64,000 bases of DNA from Sulfitobacter guttiformis (GCF_003610455.1 NZ_RAQK01000001.1:1426001-1490000), one strand, 5' to 3'; positions 54,816 through 64,000 are shown, numbered from the stretch's first letter. Made by a program: numbers and translations. Notes: generated from the letters alone by a model not told the origin.

Positions 54816-55481
54816 TCAGAAATCCAGGTTGTTATAGTGCCGTGGCGGCGTAAACCCGGGCACCTGATCGGCCAACAATGACCGGAACGCTGGCCGCGAT
54901 TTGATTTTCGCATACCAGTCTTTGACTTCAGGGCAGCTGTTCCAATCCACATCTGAGATGTAGTCGAGCGACGACAAATGCGCAGCGGCAGCGAAATCTG
55001 CCAGCGTCATGACATCCCCCGCCAGCCAACGGCGATGATCCAGCAACCACGTCATATAACCGAGGTGAAACTTGATCGCCTTCGCGCCTGCTTTCACATT
55101 CTTGCTATCGGGATACCCCGCTTTCATCATCTTCTTATTGACCCGCTCATACAGCAGCTTCGAGGTCACTTCATGGTGGAACTTATCGTCAAACCAGTTC
55201 ACCAAACGTCGTACTTCAAGGCGCTGCGCGGGGTCGGAAGGCAAGAGTGAAGGCTCGGGCCGCGTCTCCTCAATATATTCGCAAATCGCCGAGCTTTCGG
55301 ACATCATGATACCGTCGAGGCGCAGTACAGGTACTTTTCCCGCCGGATTGCGGCGCATGAAATCCGGATCCTGCTCCCAATACCGCTCCTCGATCAGCTC
55401 GACCTCGATCTTCTTTTCCGCAAGGCTCAGCCGGATTTTACGGCAATAGGGCGACAGAGGGACGTGAAACAGGCGGGCCAT
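54816..55481 (-). CDS. Glutathione S-transferase family protein
   Basis: A 221-residue GST. The N-terminal thioredoxin-like domain reads MARLFHVPLSPYCRKIRLSL, followed by NPAGKVPVLRLDG (cis-proline) and the glutathione-binding ESSAICEYIEE. The remainder is the helical domain (WLAGDVMTLADFAAAAHLSS). It has the CRK-type N terminus common in proteobacterial GSTs. The ATG at 55481 suits the fold. It follows mtgA on the same strand after 53 bases. It is only distantly similar to the GST at 14849. Confidence 0.92.
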   Translation of the reverse strand: MARLFHVPLSPYCRKIRLSLAEKKIEVELIEERYWEQDPDFMRRNPAGKVPVLRLDGIMMSESSAICEYIEETRPEPSLLPSDPAQRLEVRRLVNWFDDKFHHEVTSKLLYERVNKKMMKAGYPDSKNVKAGAKAIKFHLGYMTWLLDHRRWLAGDVMTLADFAAAAHLSSLDYISDVDWNSCPEVKDWYAKIKSRPAFRSLLADQVPGFTPPRHYNNLDF

Positions 55482-55534
55482 GATATTTCCGATAATGATG
55501 TGCTCGCCATCAATGCCTTGCGGCGGGCCATTAT

Positions 55535-56272
55535 TCAACTCTCGAAACAATCCGCACGACCATCTGCTTTGATCGTTTCCGCACCCGAGCGGATTTGCGC
55601 CGCCCGTTTTTTCAAGGAGTTTCCGGGCCGTGACGCACTGCGTGTCTTGGGTGAGGGCAACACCGCCGCCAACTGGGCCGCCTGCTGCGCGCCCAGCGCG
55701 TCGGCGCCTACGCCGAAATAGTGCTGTGCTGCGGCGTGCACACCAAAAACACCCTCGTCAAATTCTGCGACGTTCAGATAAACTTCCAATATACGTCGCT
55801 TTGGCCACATTGCCTCGACCAACGGCGTCATCCCAGCCTCAAGCGCTTTGCGGATGTAATTGCGCCCGTGCCACAGATAGACATTTTTGACCGTTTGCTG
55901 GGTCAGCGTCGACGCGCCTCGGTTGGACCCTTCGGCGATGGCCAGTCGGATCGCGGCCACATCAAATCCCCAGTGCTGGCAAAAATTGGCATCCTCGGCA
56001 GCCACAACAGACCGCACCATTACGGCTGCGATCCCCGTCATCGGGACCCATTGCTGTTCGACACCGCCAAGGCGCCGCGCCTCGCCGAACATATATGCTG
56101 TCGTAGGCGGATTCGCGATCCGCCCCAGTGCTACAGCCGCCAGCACAACCACCGAAACAATCATTACACTGCGCCAGAACAGCCGCCGCATCCTCTGTCC
56201 GAAGCGCGGGCGTCCTGCGTCCTTTGAAGCCGCTTTTGATTTTGGTTTCGCTTTGGTGGTTCGTCTGGCCAT
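55535..56272 (-). CDS. mtgA: Monofunctional peptidoglycan glycosyltransferase
   Basis: A 245-residue enzyme that polymerises lipid II into glycan strands at the inner membrane. After a basic N terminus there is one membrane helix (about 33-51) and then the GT51 domain. Catalytic Glu93 lies in AAEDANFCQHWGFD, with GASTLTQQTVKNVYLW and KRRILEVYLNVAEFDEGVFG following. The length is normal for MtgA, and no transpeptidase domain is attached. The ATG at 56272 fixes the start before the basic tail; longer in-frame starts run into the SGNH gene. Confidence 0.95.
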   Translation of the reverse strand: MARRTTKAKPKSKAASKDAGRPRFGQRMRRLFWRSVMIVSVVVLAAVALGRIANPPTTAYMFGEARRLGGVEQQWVPMTGIAAVMVRSVVAAEDANFCQHWGFDVAAIRLAIAEGSNRGASTLTQQTVKNVYLWHGRNYIRKALEAGMTPLVEAMWPKRRILEVYLNVAEFDEGVFGVHAAAQHYFGVGADALGAQQAAQLAAVLPSPKTRSASRPGNSLKKRAAQIRSGAETIKADGRADCFES

Positions 56273-56291
56273 ATAAAAGCTATAGCGGCGC

Positions 56292-57005
56292 TCAGCGGCC
56301 TTGGAAACGACCGTCAACCGTGATGATAATATCAGCCAGCGCCGTGCCCAGAATGGCACTTCCCTTTGGAGAGGGGTGTGTTTCATCCTTATCAAAATGG
56401 CTCGGATCAGATTTTATGATAAAATCTTCTCCTTCCAGAAAATAACCATCAGGATTTCTGGCCAAATTCCGTTTGATTCGCGCTTCCAGATTTGCCAGAT
56501 CGTCAACGCAGCCCGCAAAGGACGTACCGGGGGAATTGTAGTATCCCATCCACAACACCTTGGCCCCGTCCCGCTGTACCCGTTCGATAAGGGACGGAAT
56601 CACGCCCCTCTGTCCATCTTCGGAAATTAGCTTGTTCACCAGCGGCCTACAATCACCACAACCGCAGTCACCGAAGCCCATATCATTGGCCCCGCCATTC
56701 ATCACGACCCAATTCCACTGCCCGCCAGGGTACTGTGCCTGAATGTCGAACCCAACCGCCGATGCAATTGCCGAGCCGTTATCAAACTGAGCACCGGGAA
56801 CCGCTCGTGCAGTCACGTCGCGCGCCAGACGCGCCTCCATCACATTGGCAATCGTCTGGCCGGAGGAACGGTTCCACGCCATCACCGAATCCCCGATCAC
56901 AAGAATATCGCCACCGCCTCGTGGCGCGAGGCCCGCACAACTGTTCAGGAAAAAGACTGCACTCAGAACGAGTGCAAGGCGCGAAAAATTTGATTTGTTT
57001 TCCAT
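56292..57005 (-). CDS. SGNH/GDSL-family hydrolase, exported
   Basis: A 237-residue hydrolase. Block I is GDSVMAW with the nucleophile Ser40, block III GGANDMGFG, and block V the catalytic pair in DETHPSP. The N terminus is a hydrophobic signal ending LNSCAG (Cys23), which resembles a lipoprotein box but has Asn where a small residue is usual, so lipidation is uncertain. Four cysteines in GDCGCGDC suggest disulfides or a metal site. The family includes esterases and lipases; the substrate is unknown. It lies 19 bases before mtgA and may be cotranscribed. Confidence 0.87.
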   Translation of the reverse strand: MENKSNFSRLALVLSAVFFLNSCAGLAPRGGGDILVIGDSVMAWNRSSGQTIANVMEARLARDVTARAVPGAQFDNGSAIASAVGFDIQAQYPGGQWNWVVMNGGANDMGFGDCGCGDCRPLVNKLISEDGQRGVIPSLIERVQRDGAKVLWMGYYNSPGTSFAGCVDDLANLEARIKRNLARNPDGYFLEGEDFIIKSDPSHFDKDETHPSPKGSAILGTALADIIITVDGRFQGR

Positions 57006-57042
57006 GTGTCGAACATAGCCTGTTAACGTCTGGCGGAAAGGG

Positions 57043-57963
57043 TCAAGCCGCCATGAGGCACACTGCTTCGCTGCGTCTTACGACCGTCCGTGCCGCCAAA
57101 GTCTGTTGTTTCATATCAGCCAAGTTTGGAAATAGCTCTAGCAACTCTGCTTGCTGTCCATCACTCTGACTGGCCAGCCCGCTGCAAGGCAGACAACTTT
57201 CGGAGGGGCATCCGTCTGCAAACACGATCTGGTGGCTATCAAACAGCAGATGAAAATATTCCACCGCGCCACCCTCGATAACCCTAACATCGCGGTTGTT
57301 TACCAGATGCTTTGCCGACACCAGCACATCATCACATCCCATTACCAACTCGGCGCGCCAGTCGCTGATCAACATACGATGTTCGGGCGACACCATAAAC
57401 GCACGATCATTCCCAATGCTGCCCACCTCGAACAAGACGGGCGCAAACTTGCCGTGTGCGCGCACAGTCTGCCGCAGAACCATCCGAACAGGTTGCATAC
57501 CGTGATCAAGCGTCTTCACCATATCTCCCACAGCAATTTCCTCTACAGCCCTCTTACCGCCCTGCACCTCAATTTGCGCGCCGCTGGTAAAACAGGTCGG
57601 GCCAAACGTACCCACAGGCATGTTCGTACTCGTGGTAACAAACGTACTGCGCACAAAAGTACCGTTTTGTAGTGCTTGCCCGTCATTGGGTGTGAAAATA
57701 GGAGCATTTCCGCCCGCAAGATAAAGCGTCACACCGCGGTAGGTGATGTTCACACCATTGACGCGGATCGTTACGGTATCATTCCGCCAAACAGAGGTAA
57801 TTGCGATGCCGTTAAAGGTGTCCCCCGCAGCAGTACCCGAGTTGATTTGACCATTATCGTTGTTATCGACGAAATCACCACGCTGGACTGTCATCGCGGT
57901 GCCAAACCCCGGCGGGTTGCCCGGGTCGATGGTGAAATACTGGTCTCTATAGGTAGTTGGCAT
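57043..57963 (-). CDS. Hint-domain protein
   Basis: A 306-residue protein with a Hint (Hedgehog/intein-type) domain from about residue 123. It begins at Cys124 (CFTSGAQIEV), with AVEEIAVGDMVKTLDHG and FMVSPEHRMLISDWRAELV following, matching the Hint_2 family found in many Rhodobacterales. The first 122 residues are beta-rich with a DNNDNG segment that may bind calcium; no Sec signal is seen, so export by a type I system is possible. Hint domains cut or splice at the cysteine, so self-processing may occur. Four more cysteines cluster near the C terminus (CPSESCLPC). Confidence 0.88.
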   Translation of the reverse strand: MPTTYRDQYFTIDPGNPPGFGTAMTVQRGDFVDNNDNGQINSGTAAGDTFNGIAITSVWRNDTVTIRVNGVNITYRGVTLYLAGGNAPIFTPNDGQALQNGTFVRSTFVTTSTNMPVGTFGPTCFTSGAQIEVQGGKRAVEEIAVGDMVKTLDHGMQPVRMVLRQTVRAHGKFAPVLFEVGSIGNDRAFMVSPEHRMLISDWRAELVMGCDDVLVSAKHLVNNRDVRVIEGGAVEYFHLLFDSHQIVFADGCPSESCLPCSGLASQSDGQQAELLELFPNLADMKQQTLAARTVVRRSEAVCLMAA

Positions 57964-58049
57964 AACACGCCTCCCTGACTGTGGTTAAGCCAAGGATGCG
58001 CGTAAAATTTGCCTAAATTGCGCCAGAGATTGTTTCCAAAAAGGGTCAT

Positions 58050-58090
58050 ATTGTGTCAGCGAAACACAGTGTTTGCCTCGCCGACACAAT
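58050..58090 (-). terminator. Long stem-loop after gltB
   Basis: An extended inverted repeat is seen: ATTGTGTC/GACACAAT at the ends (58050-58057 and 58083-58090), then GCG/CGC and AAACAC/GTGTTT inside, with small bulges. On the minus strand T5 follows about a dozen bases later. It lies just after the gltB stop, so a terminator or mRNA-stabilising structure is likely. Confidence 0.55.
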
Positions 58091-58101
58091 TCTTGAGGCG
58101 T

Positions 58102-61100
58102 CTATTCTGCGGGGATAGCCTGTTCTTCCATTCCAAGAGGTGCGGGAATACGGCTCAGCATTTCCTTTGGGCATATCTGCACAAAATTGGCTTTCTCCAG
58201 CTCCCAGTGTTGCAGAATATCGCGCGCCTTGCGGCTGCCGGTCTCTTCGGCATGGCGCTCTATCAACGCTTTGAGTTGACCCTCCCAGTGATCGGAATTT
58301 ACCGCACAATGGACCAGTGTTTCATGGTTCATCATATCAACCGCACGCCCTGCTGGATCATAGAGGTATGCCATTCCGCCGGTCATTCCTGCGCCAAAGT
58401 TGGCACCGATCTCACCAAGAATAACCGCGACGCCGCCGGTCATGTATTCACAGCCATTGCTGCCACAACCTTCGATCACCACCTGCGCGCCAGAGTTGCG
58501 CACAGCAAAACGCTCACCCGCGCGACCAGCGGCAAACAGATAGCCGTCGGTTGCACCATAGAGAACCGTGTTGCCAATGATTGTGTTCTCTGACGCCACA
58601 ATCATGCTGTTCATCGGAGGGCGTACAACGACCGTGCCGCCCGACAGGCCCTTCCCGACGTAATCGTTGGCATCCCCTGCCACGACCAGCTTAAGACCAG
58701 GTGCCGCAAACGCTCCCAGAGACTGACCAGCACTGCCGGTCAAATTAACCGTGAGGTGATTGGCCTGCAGCTCATTGCGCATGCCGAACCGCTTGACGAT
58801 ATGTGACGAGATCCGCGTACCCACCGAGCGGTGCGTGTTCTGCACTGCATAGCTAAGCTGCATCTTTTCGCCATCCTCGAGAAAGCGGACAGCGTCGGAA
58901 ACAATCTGCGCATCCAGTGTATCCGGCACCGCATTGCGCGGCTTGCTCCGGTCATAAACCGCATCCATTTCCGCATCGACCGAGATCAGCAACGGGTTGA
59001 GGTCCAGATCATCCAGATGTGCCGATCCGCGGCTAACCTGTGTGAGCAGATCAGCACGCCCGATTACTTCATCCAGGGACCGTGCGCCGATACTCGCCAG
59101 AATTTCGCGCACTTCAGTGGCATAGAACGTAATCAGGTTTACCACCTTATCAGCATTACCGGTGAACTTGGCCCGCAAATCCTCATCTTGAGTACACACA
59201 CCTACGGGACATGTGTTGCTTTGGCATTGGCGTACCATGATACAGCCCATCGCAATCAACGCCGCTGTGCCGATGCCGTATTCCTCTGCCCCAAGCATCG
59301 CTGCGATAACAATGTCGCGGCCCGTGCGAAGCCCACCATCGGTGCGCAAGGTTACACGTCCGCGCAGGTTGTTCATCGAGAGAACCTGATGTGCCTCTGT
59401 GAGGCCCATCTCCCACGGAAGACCCGCGTATTTAATCGAGGTTGCGGGGGATGCACCCGTGCCACCATTGTGACCGGAAATCAGAATGATATCCGCCTTC
59501 GCTTTGGCAACACCCGCAGCAATCGTTCCAACTCCGGATGACGCCACCAACTTGACTGTCACCTTACAGCGCGGGTTGATCTGCTTGAGATCATAAATCA
59601 GCTGTGCCAGATCCTCGATGGAATAGATATCGTGGTGCGGCGGCGGTGAGATCAACGTCACACCTGGCGTCGAGTGGCGCAACCGTGCAATCAGCTCGGT
59701 CACTTTCATGCCGGGTAGCTGCCCGCCTTCACCAGGCTTGGCGCCTTGGGCGACCTTGATCTCCAACTCTTCACACTGATTGAGGTATTCCGCCGTCACA
59801 CCAAACCGACCCGACGCCACCTGCTTGATCTTCGCAGAGGGGTTGTCGCCATTCGGCTCGGGGTGGAAATGCGCGGGATCTTCACCGCCTTCGCCACTGT
59901 CCGACTTGGCGCCGATCCGGTTCATCGCCACGTTCAGCGTCTTGTGTGCCTCGGGGCTAAGCGCGCCGAGTGACATACCGGGCGTCACGAACCGCTTGCG
60001 GATCGCGGTGATGCTTTCCACTTCTTCGATTGGGATCGCCTCGCCCAGCTTTTTCAGCTCCAGCAAGTCGCGCAGGTGAATCGGCGGATTGCTCTGCATT
60101 TTGGCCGAATACTGTTTCCACATCTCATAGGACGCACGGTTACAGGCGGCCTGAAGCATGTGCATGGAGGTCGCCTCCCACGCGTGCGTCTCACCCGATT
60201 TACGCGACTTATAAAATCCACCTATGGGGAGCACAGTGTCGGTAGCGCTCCAGCCCTTGGCGTGAACTTCCTCTGCTTTGTGTTGTATGCCGGTGATCCC
60301 GATGCCGGAAATACGGCTTGTCATGCCCGGAAAGAATTCCGCACACATTGCACGCGACAGGCCCACGGCCTCGAAATTCAAACCACCGCGATAGGAGGAC
60401 ACAACAGAAATCCCCATCTTCGCCATGATTTTCAGCAGGCCTTGATCAATCGCTTCGCGGTACCGCGCAATTGCCGCTGTCAAATCACCGTCAAGAAGGC
60501 CGCGACCGATCCGGTCGGCCAGACTATCCTCTGCCAGATAGGCATTCACAACGGTCGCACCACAACCGATAAGCACGGCGAAATAATGCGGATCGATGCA
60601 TTCCGCCGAGCGGACACTTAGCGATGTAAAAGTCCGCAGACCTTTGCGCGTAAGATGGCTGTGCACCGCACTGGTCGCCAAAATCATCGGCATCGCAACT
60701 TTGCCTGCGCCGCTGTTATGATCGGTCAGCACAATATGCCCCGCACCCGACCGAACCGCATCCTCGGCCTCGGCACGAATACGCATCAGCGCTTTATTCA
60801 GGTTCGACGCACCGGGCTCGAATGTACAATCCAGCGTCACCTTGTCTGCATTGAAGTGACTCATAAGCTCGTCAAACTGCGCATTACCCACAAACGGGCT
60901 GTCCAACACCAGAATTTCAGTCTGGCTGCTGTCCTCGTCCAGCACGTTTTTGAGGTTCCCGAACCGCGTTTTGAGGCTCATCACGCGGAATTCGCGCAGG
61001 CTGTCGATAGGCGGGTTCGTCACCTGAGAGAAATTCTGCCTGAAAAAATGACTCAGCGGCCGGTATTTGTTCGACAACACTGCGCTCGGCGTATCGTCCC

Positions 61101-62634
61101 CCATAGAGGCGAGTGTTTCTTTACCGTCCTCTGCCATAGGTGCCAGAATCTGCTCCAGCTCTTCGATGGTATAGCCTGCAGCGACCTGACGGCTGCGCAG
61201 CTCGCTTCCCGTAAACATTGGCTTTTCTGTCACCTGCGCCAGCGCATCGTCCAGCTCGTTGATCTTGCCGACCCACTCTCCAAAAGGACGGGCTGCAGCC
61301 AGCTTGTCCTTGATCTCGGTATCGCCAAACAGTTTGCCTTCTTGCATGTCCACGGCGAGCAACTGACCCGGCCCAAGAGCACCCTTGCGGATAACGCGCG
61401 CTTCATCCAACGGCACCATACCCGCCTCGGAGCCTGCAATCAGCATCCCGTCGGAGGTCACAACATAACGCATCGGACGCAAACCGTTACGGTCCAGACC
61501 CGCGCACACCCAACGACCATCGGTCATCGCAAGGGCAGCAGGACCATCCCACGGCTCCATCACTGAGTTACAGTAGGAGTACATATCGCGCCACGCCTGC
61601 GGCAGTTCGATCGCTTGCTTGGACCACGACTCTGGTACCAGCATGGTTTTCGCCATCGGTGCAGAACGGCCTGCACGCACCAGCACTTCGAAAACTGCAT
61701 CCAGCGCGGCACTGTCCGACGATCCTGCCGCGACAATCGGCTTAATGTCCTCGGCCATATCGCCAAAGGTGCCAGATGCCATACGGATCTCGTGGGACTT
61801 CATCCAGTTGAGGTTCCCCTTAAGCGTGTTGATCTCACCGTTATGCGCTAGCATACGGAACGGTTGTGCCAGCCACCACTGGGGGAAGGTGTTGGTGGAA
61901 TAACGCTGGTGATAGATCGCAAACGCACTCTCGAAACGCTCATCCATCAGGTCGGGATAGAACTCTGCCACCTGCTCGGCCAGCATCATACCTTTGTAGA
62001 TAATCGAGCGGCAGGACATGGACGCGATATAAAGCGTCGGCACCTGTGCCGCGATGGCCGCCTTCTCGATACGGCGGCGAATAACATACAGCTCACGCTC
62101 GAACGTCTCCTCGTCCACGCCCTTTGAGTTGGAAATCAAAATCTGCTCGATCTCGGGACGTGTCGCATTGGCCTTTTCGCCCAGGCATTCCACGTTCACC
62201 GGCACATGGCGCCAGCCGTAAATGTAATATCCCATGCGCAAAACTTCGGTCTCGACAATCGTCCGGCATGTTTCTTGCGCGGCGAAATTTGTGCGTGGCA
62301 GAAATACCTGCCCGACGGCCAGCATTTCCTCCTTGCGCGGGGTGTGGCCCGTGCGGGCCACCTGATCATAGAAGAAAGGCACCGGAATTTGAACATGTAT
62401 GCCGGCACCATCACCGGTTTTACCATCCGCATCAACAGCACCACGGTGCCAAATGGCCTTGAGCGCCTTTATCCCGTTCTCGACGACTTCGCGGGAGCGC
62501 GACCCGTCAATGTTAACGACAAGACCCACACCACAGGATGAATGCTCTTCCTCAGGAGAATACAAACCCTTATCGGCCATAAATGCGCGCTTCGCTTCTT
62601 CGCGTGCTACCCATGCGTCATCATATTTGGTCAT
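58102..62634 (-). CDS. gltB: Glutamate synthase (NADPH) large subunit
   Basis: A 1510-residue enzyme that makes two glutamates from glutamine and 2-oxoglutarate. The N-terminal class II glutaminase domain starts at Cys34 (HSSCGVGLVV) after a 33-residue propeptide. The central FMN-binding synthase domain is followed by the 3Fe-4S site CIMVRQCQSNTCPVGVCTQD. The C-terminal beta-helix GXGXG domain contains the repeated glycines of the GATase alpha-domain (YVGKGLSGGTVVVRPP). Length is normal. Its ATG overlaps the GFA-family stop by four bases (ATGA). With GltD it forms the ammonium-assimilation pair used at low ammonium. Confidence 0.98.
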   Translation of the reverse strand: MTKYDDAWVAREEAKRAFMADKGLYSPEEEHSSCGVGLVVNIDGSRSREVVENGIKALKAIWHRGAVDADGKTGDGAGIHVQIPVPFFYDQVARTGHTPRKEEMLAVGQVFLPRTNFAAQETCRTIVETEVLRMGYYIYGWRHVPVNVECLGEKANATRPEIEQILISNSKGVDEETFERELYVIRRRIEKAAIAAQVPTLYIASMSCRSIIYKGMMLAEQVAEFYPDLMDERFESAFAIYHQRYSTNTFPQWWLAQPFRMLAHNGEINTLKGNLNWMKSHEIRMASGTFGDMAEDIKPIVAAGSSDSAALDAVFEVLVRAGRSAPMAKTMLVPESWSKQAIELPQAWRDMYSYCNSVMEPWDGPAALAMTDGRWVCAGLDRNGLRPMRYVVTSDGMLIAGSEAGMVPLDEARVIRKGALGPGQLLAVDMQEGKLFGDTEIKDKLAAARPFGEWVGKINELDDALAQVTEKPMFTGSELRSRQVAAGYTIEELEQILAPMAEDGKETLASMGDDTPSAVLSNKYRPLSHFFRQNFSQVTNPPIDSLREFRVMSLKTRFGNLKNVLDEDSSQTEILVLDSPFVGNAQFDELMSHFNADKVTLDCTFEPGASNLNKALMRIRAEAEDAVRSGAGHIVLTDHNSGAGKVAMPMILATSAVHSHLTRKGLRTFTSLSVRSAECIDPHYFAVLIGCGATVVNAYLAEDSLADRIGRGLLDGDLTAAIARYREAIDQGLLKIMAKMGISVVSSYRGGLNFEAVGLSRAMCAEFFPGMTSRISGIGITGIQHKAEEVHAKGWSATDTVLPIGGFYKSRKSGETHAWEATSMHMLQAACNRASYEMWKQYSAKMQSNPPIHLRDLLELKKLGEAIPIEEVESITAIRKRFVTPGMSLGALSPEAHKTLNVAMNRIGAKSDSGEGGEDPAHFHPEPNGDNPSAKIKQVASGRFGVTAEYLNQCEELEIKVAQGAKPGEGGQLPGMKVTELIARLRHSTPGVTLISPPPHHDIYSIEDLAQLIYDLKQINPRCKVTVKLVASSGVGTIAAGVAKAKADIILISGHNGGTGASPATSIKYAGLPWEMGLTEAHQVLSMNNLRGRVTLRTDGGLRTGRDIVIAAMLGAEEYGIGTAALIAMGCIMVRQCQSNTCPVGVCTQDEDLRAKFTGNADKVVNLITFYATEVREILASIGARSLDEVIGRADLLTQVSRGSAHLDDLDLNPLLISVDAEMDAVYDRSKPRNAVPDTLDAQIVSDAVRFLEDGEKMQLSYAVQNTHRSVGTRISSHIVKRFGMRNELQANHLTVNLTGSAGQSLGAFAAPGLKLVVAGDANDYVGKGLSGGTVVVRPPMNSMIVASENTIIGNTVLYGATDGYLFAAGRAGERFAVRNSGAQVVIEGCGSNGCEYMTGGVAVILGEIGANFGAGMTGGMAYLYDPAGRAVDMMNHETLVHCAVNSDHWEGQLKALIERHAEETGSRKARDILQHWELEKANFVQICPKEMLSRIPAPLGMEEQAIPAE

Positions 62635-63062
62635 TTGGCATCTCCTTCAGAAGGCGCGAACCGCGCTAAGGTCTCGTTTCTTGTCAATTTTTCATGATTG
62701 CCGGGCAATCCATGCCCAACCAAACATTCGTCTGTAAAATACTCGGTCACCAGCGCACCCCCCGTTTTACCAAACAGGCCCGCAGACATGTTGCGGTGCC
62801 CGCTCTCTTGCATCCCGTACCAGAGTGTCGATCCACATTCGGGGCAAAACGCCCGCTGTGCCCAATCCGATGATTTCAACGTTTTCACCGAACCCTTGAT
62901 CACAATACTATCCTGATCGACCTGCATGGAAACGAACGCGTATGAGTTCTGGCGTCGGCACATCTCGCAGTTACAGGCACATATTGCCGGATCCGATGTC
63001 GTGGCGAAGACGTGAACTGCACCGCAAAGACACTGGCCGCTCAACTCCATTTTTTCCGACAT
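62631..63062 (-). CDS. GFA-family (glutathione-dependent formaldehyde-activating-like) protein
   Basis: A 143-residue zinc protein of the GFA family. The two zinc sites are visible: Cys11 and Cys13 (GQCLCGAV), Cys28/30/32/35 (CACNCEMC), and the FCPECGSTLWY pair near residue 85. Family members bind zinc and some bind glutathione; most have no assigned reaction. AGAGGG precedes the ATG at 63062. The gene lies between gltD and gltB and overlaps gltB by four bases, so it is cotranscribed with glutamate synthase. A link to nitrogen metabolism is inferred from position only. Confidence 0.9.
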   Translation of the reverse strand: MSEKMELSGQCLCGAVHVFATTSDPAICACNCEMCRRQNSYAFVSMQVDQDSIVIKGSVKTLKSSDWAQRAFCPECGSTLWYGMQESGHRNMSAGLFGKTGGALVTEYFTDECLVGHGLPGNHEKLTRNETLARFAPSEGDAK

Positions 63063-63147
63063 TCTTACCCTCTTCAGCAACTTAGGCCAGCTACGCTGCC
63101 TGACCACAAATCAGATGATCCATTTTGGAGTACGGAATGCATTGTTC

Positions 63148-64000
63148 CTATTCCGCGGCTATCGCTGACGCGCTGTTGAACTGCTTTACAATCGCCTCGG
63201 CGCAATCGCGCCCGTCCTTGATTGCCCAAACAACCAGAGATGCCCCACGCACGATATCACCGACGGCATAAACACCCTCGGCCTCTGTACGGCCTGTGAT
63301 GTAATCGGCACGTACGGTGCCCCAACGGTTTACCGGCAGATCGGGACAGTCCCAAAGCGTTGGCAGATCCTCGGCCTCGAACCCCAGTGCCATAATCACC
63401 AGATCGGCCTCCTCGATGTAGTCTGAACCCTCGATAAGCTCGGGAGCCTGGCGCCCCGTCGCATCAGGCTGGCCTAGCCGCATCTTCTGAACCATGACGC
63501 CATTCACCGGCTCGCCTGTAAACCCTTTTGGCGCGCTTAACCATTCAAAGACCACGCCTTCTTCCTCGGCATTGGCAACCTCGCGCTGGCTCCCGGGCAT
63601 GTTAGCACGATCACGGCGATAGAGACATTTAACGCTGGTCGCACCCTGCCGTATCGAGGTCCGGACGCAGTCCATTGCCGTGTCGCCACCGCCAATCACA
63701 ACAACCCGCTTGCCACTCGCATTGAGGCTACCATCAGTGAATTGCGGCACGTCATCGCCAAAGCTTTTCTTGTTGCTCACAGTCAGGAAATCAATCGCCC
63801 GCACAACACCCTGTGCACCTACACCGGGGGCTGCCAAATCGCGACTTTTATACACACCTGTGGCGATAATCACTGCATCATGGGCCGCGCGAATATCGGC
63901 AAAACTAATGTCCTCACCCACAGCACAGTTGAGCTTGAAGGTCACACCGCCCTCTTCCAACTGTTTGTTGCGGCGCATCACAACATCCTTCTCCAGCTTG
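63148..64000 (-). CDS. gltD: Glutamate synthase small subunit, 5' end missing
   Basis: The visible C-terminal part (284 residues) of the NADPH-dependent flavin subunit, which passes electrons to GltB. It shows the NADPH-binding VVVIGGGDTAMDCVRTSIRQ, the CLYRRDRANMPGSQREV segment and the FAD-binding end GVYAVGDIVRGASLVVWAIKDG. The open frame reaches the window edge with KLEKDVVMRRN, so the iron-sulfur N-terminal domain lies outside. It is upstream of the GFA gene and gltB on the same strand, 85 bases before the GFA start. Confidence 0.96.
   Translation of the reverse strand, partial: KLEKDVVMRRNKQLEEGGVTFKLNCAVGEDISFADIRAAHDAVIIATGVYKSRDLAAPGVGAQGVVRAIDFLTVSNKKSFGDDVPQFTDGSLNASGKRVVVIGGGDTAMDCVRTSIRQGATSVKCLYRRDRANMPGSQREVANAEEEGVVFEWLSAPKGFTGEPVNGVMVQKMRLGQPDATGRQAPELIEGSDYIEEADLVIMALGFEAEDLPTLWDCPDLPVNRWGTVRADYITGRTEAEGVYAVGDIVRGASLVVWAIKDGRDCAEAIVKQFNSASAIAAE

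Noticed and set aside
60655..61566. 303-residue open frame on the plus strand
   Set aside because: Antisense to gltB, whose reading frame is beyond doubt.

Overview
The window looks like chromosomal DNA of a Rhodobacterales alphaproteobacterium, most likely of the marine Roseobacter group. This rests on gene content: a Tat-type PetABC cytochrome bc1 operon, PetP/PetR regulators, a TRAP transporter, a roseobacter-style extracellular polysaccharide locus, a NavBac sodium channel, a Hint-domain protein and a GltB/GltD glutamate synthase. No phage, insertion sequence, CRISPR array or rRNA is visible. One tRNA (Lys, UUU) is present. The assignment is from family knowledge; no search was run.

Layout. 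1-9.5 kb: the end of a YcaQ-like gene, then a catabolic island with an IclR regulator, a TRAP transporter (dctM, dctQ, dctP; minus strand) and, divergently, a GMC flavo-oxidoreductase followed by the three 5-oxoprolinase subunits pxpB, pxpC and pxpA. 9.5-16.2 kb: tRNA-Lys, dapF-mtaB, petABC, a glutathione S-transferase and a PaiB-like flavoprotein. 16.2-21.4 kb: an FMN riboswitch with ribH, the thiBPQ thiamine transporter under a TPP riboswitch, and aroC. 21.4-22.5 kb is the only long stretch without an intact gene. It holds a decayed TetR regulator and, divergent from it, a DM13-domain reading frame without a normal start codon. 22.5-32.5 kb: an EamA transporter, cobO, an exported cyclase, ilvE, petP-petR, xseB-ispA-dxs, a voltage-gated sodium channel and a short-chain epimerase.

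32.5-42 kb: an extracellular polysaccharide region. It has a YjbE-like small protein, YjbF and YjbH, a CapD/WbpM dehydratase, an initiating sugar transferase, an epimerase, a Wza-type export protein and a GT4 glycosyltransferase. Two core genes are broken as sequenced: the CapD homologue by one extra base in a C4 run, and the Wza homologue by an in-frame TGA. 42-53.7 kb: aldolase and VOC proteins, a tightly overlapping adenine deaminase / unknown protein / AMP nucleosidase operon, HU, a second EamA transporter, an exported glutathione peroxidase, msrB-msrA, a dienelactone hydrolase and an orphan HyuA-type hydantoinase. 53.7-64 kb: queG, a second glutathione S-transferase, mtgA, an SGNH hydrolase, a Hint protein, then gltB, a GFA-family gene and gltD, which runs off the window.

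Main points for follow-up: four damaged genes between 21 and 40 kb (two of them divergent neighbours that both lost the start codon but kept a well-placed ribosome binding site), the TRAP/GMC/PxpBCA island with a palindrome in its divergent promoter, and the ade-unknown-amn operon.
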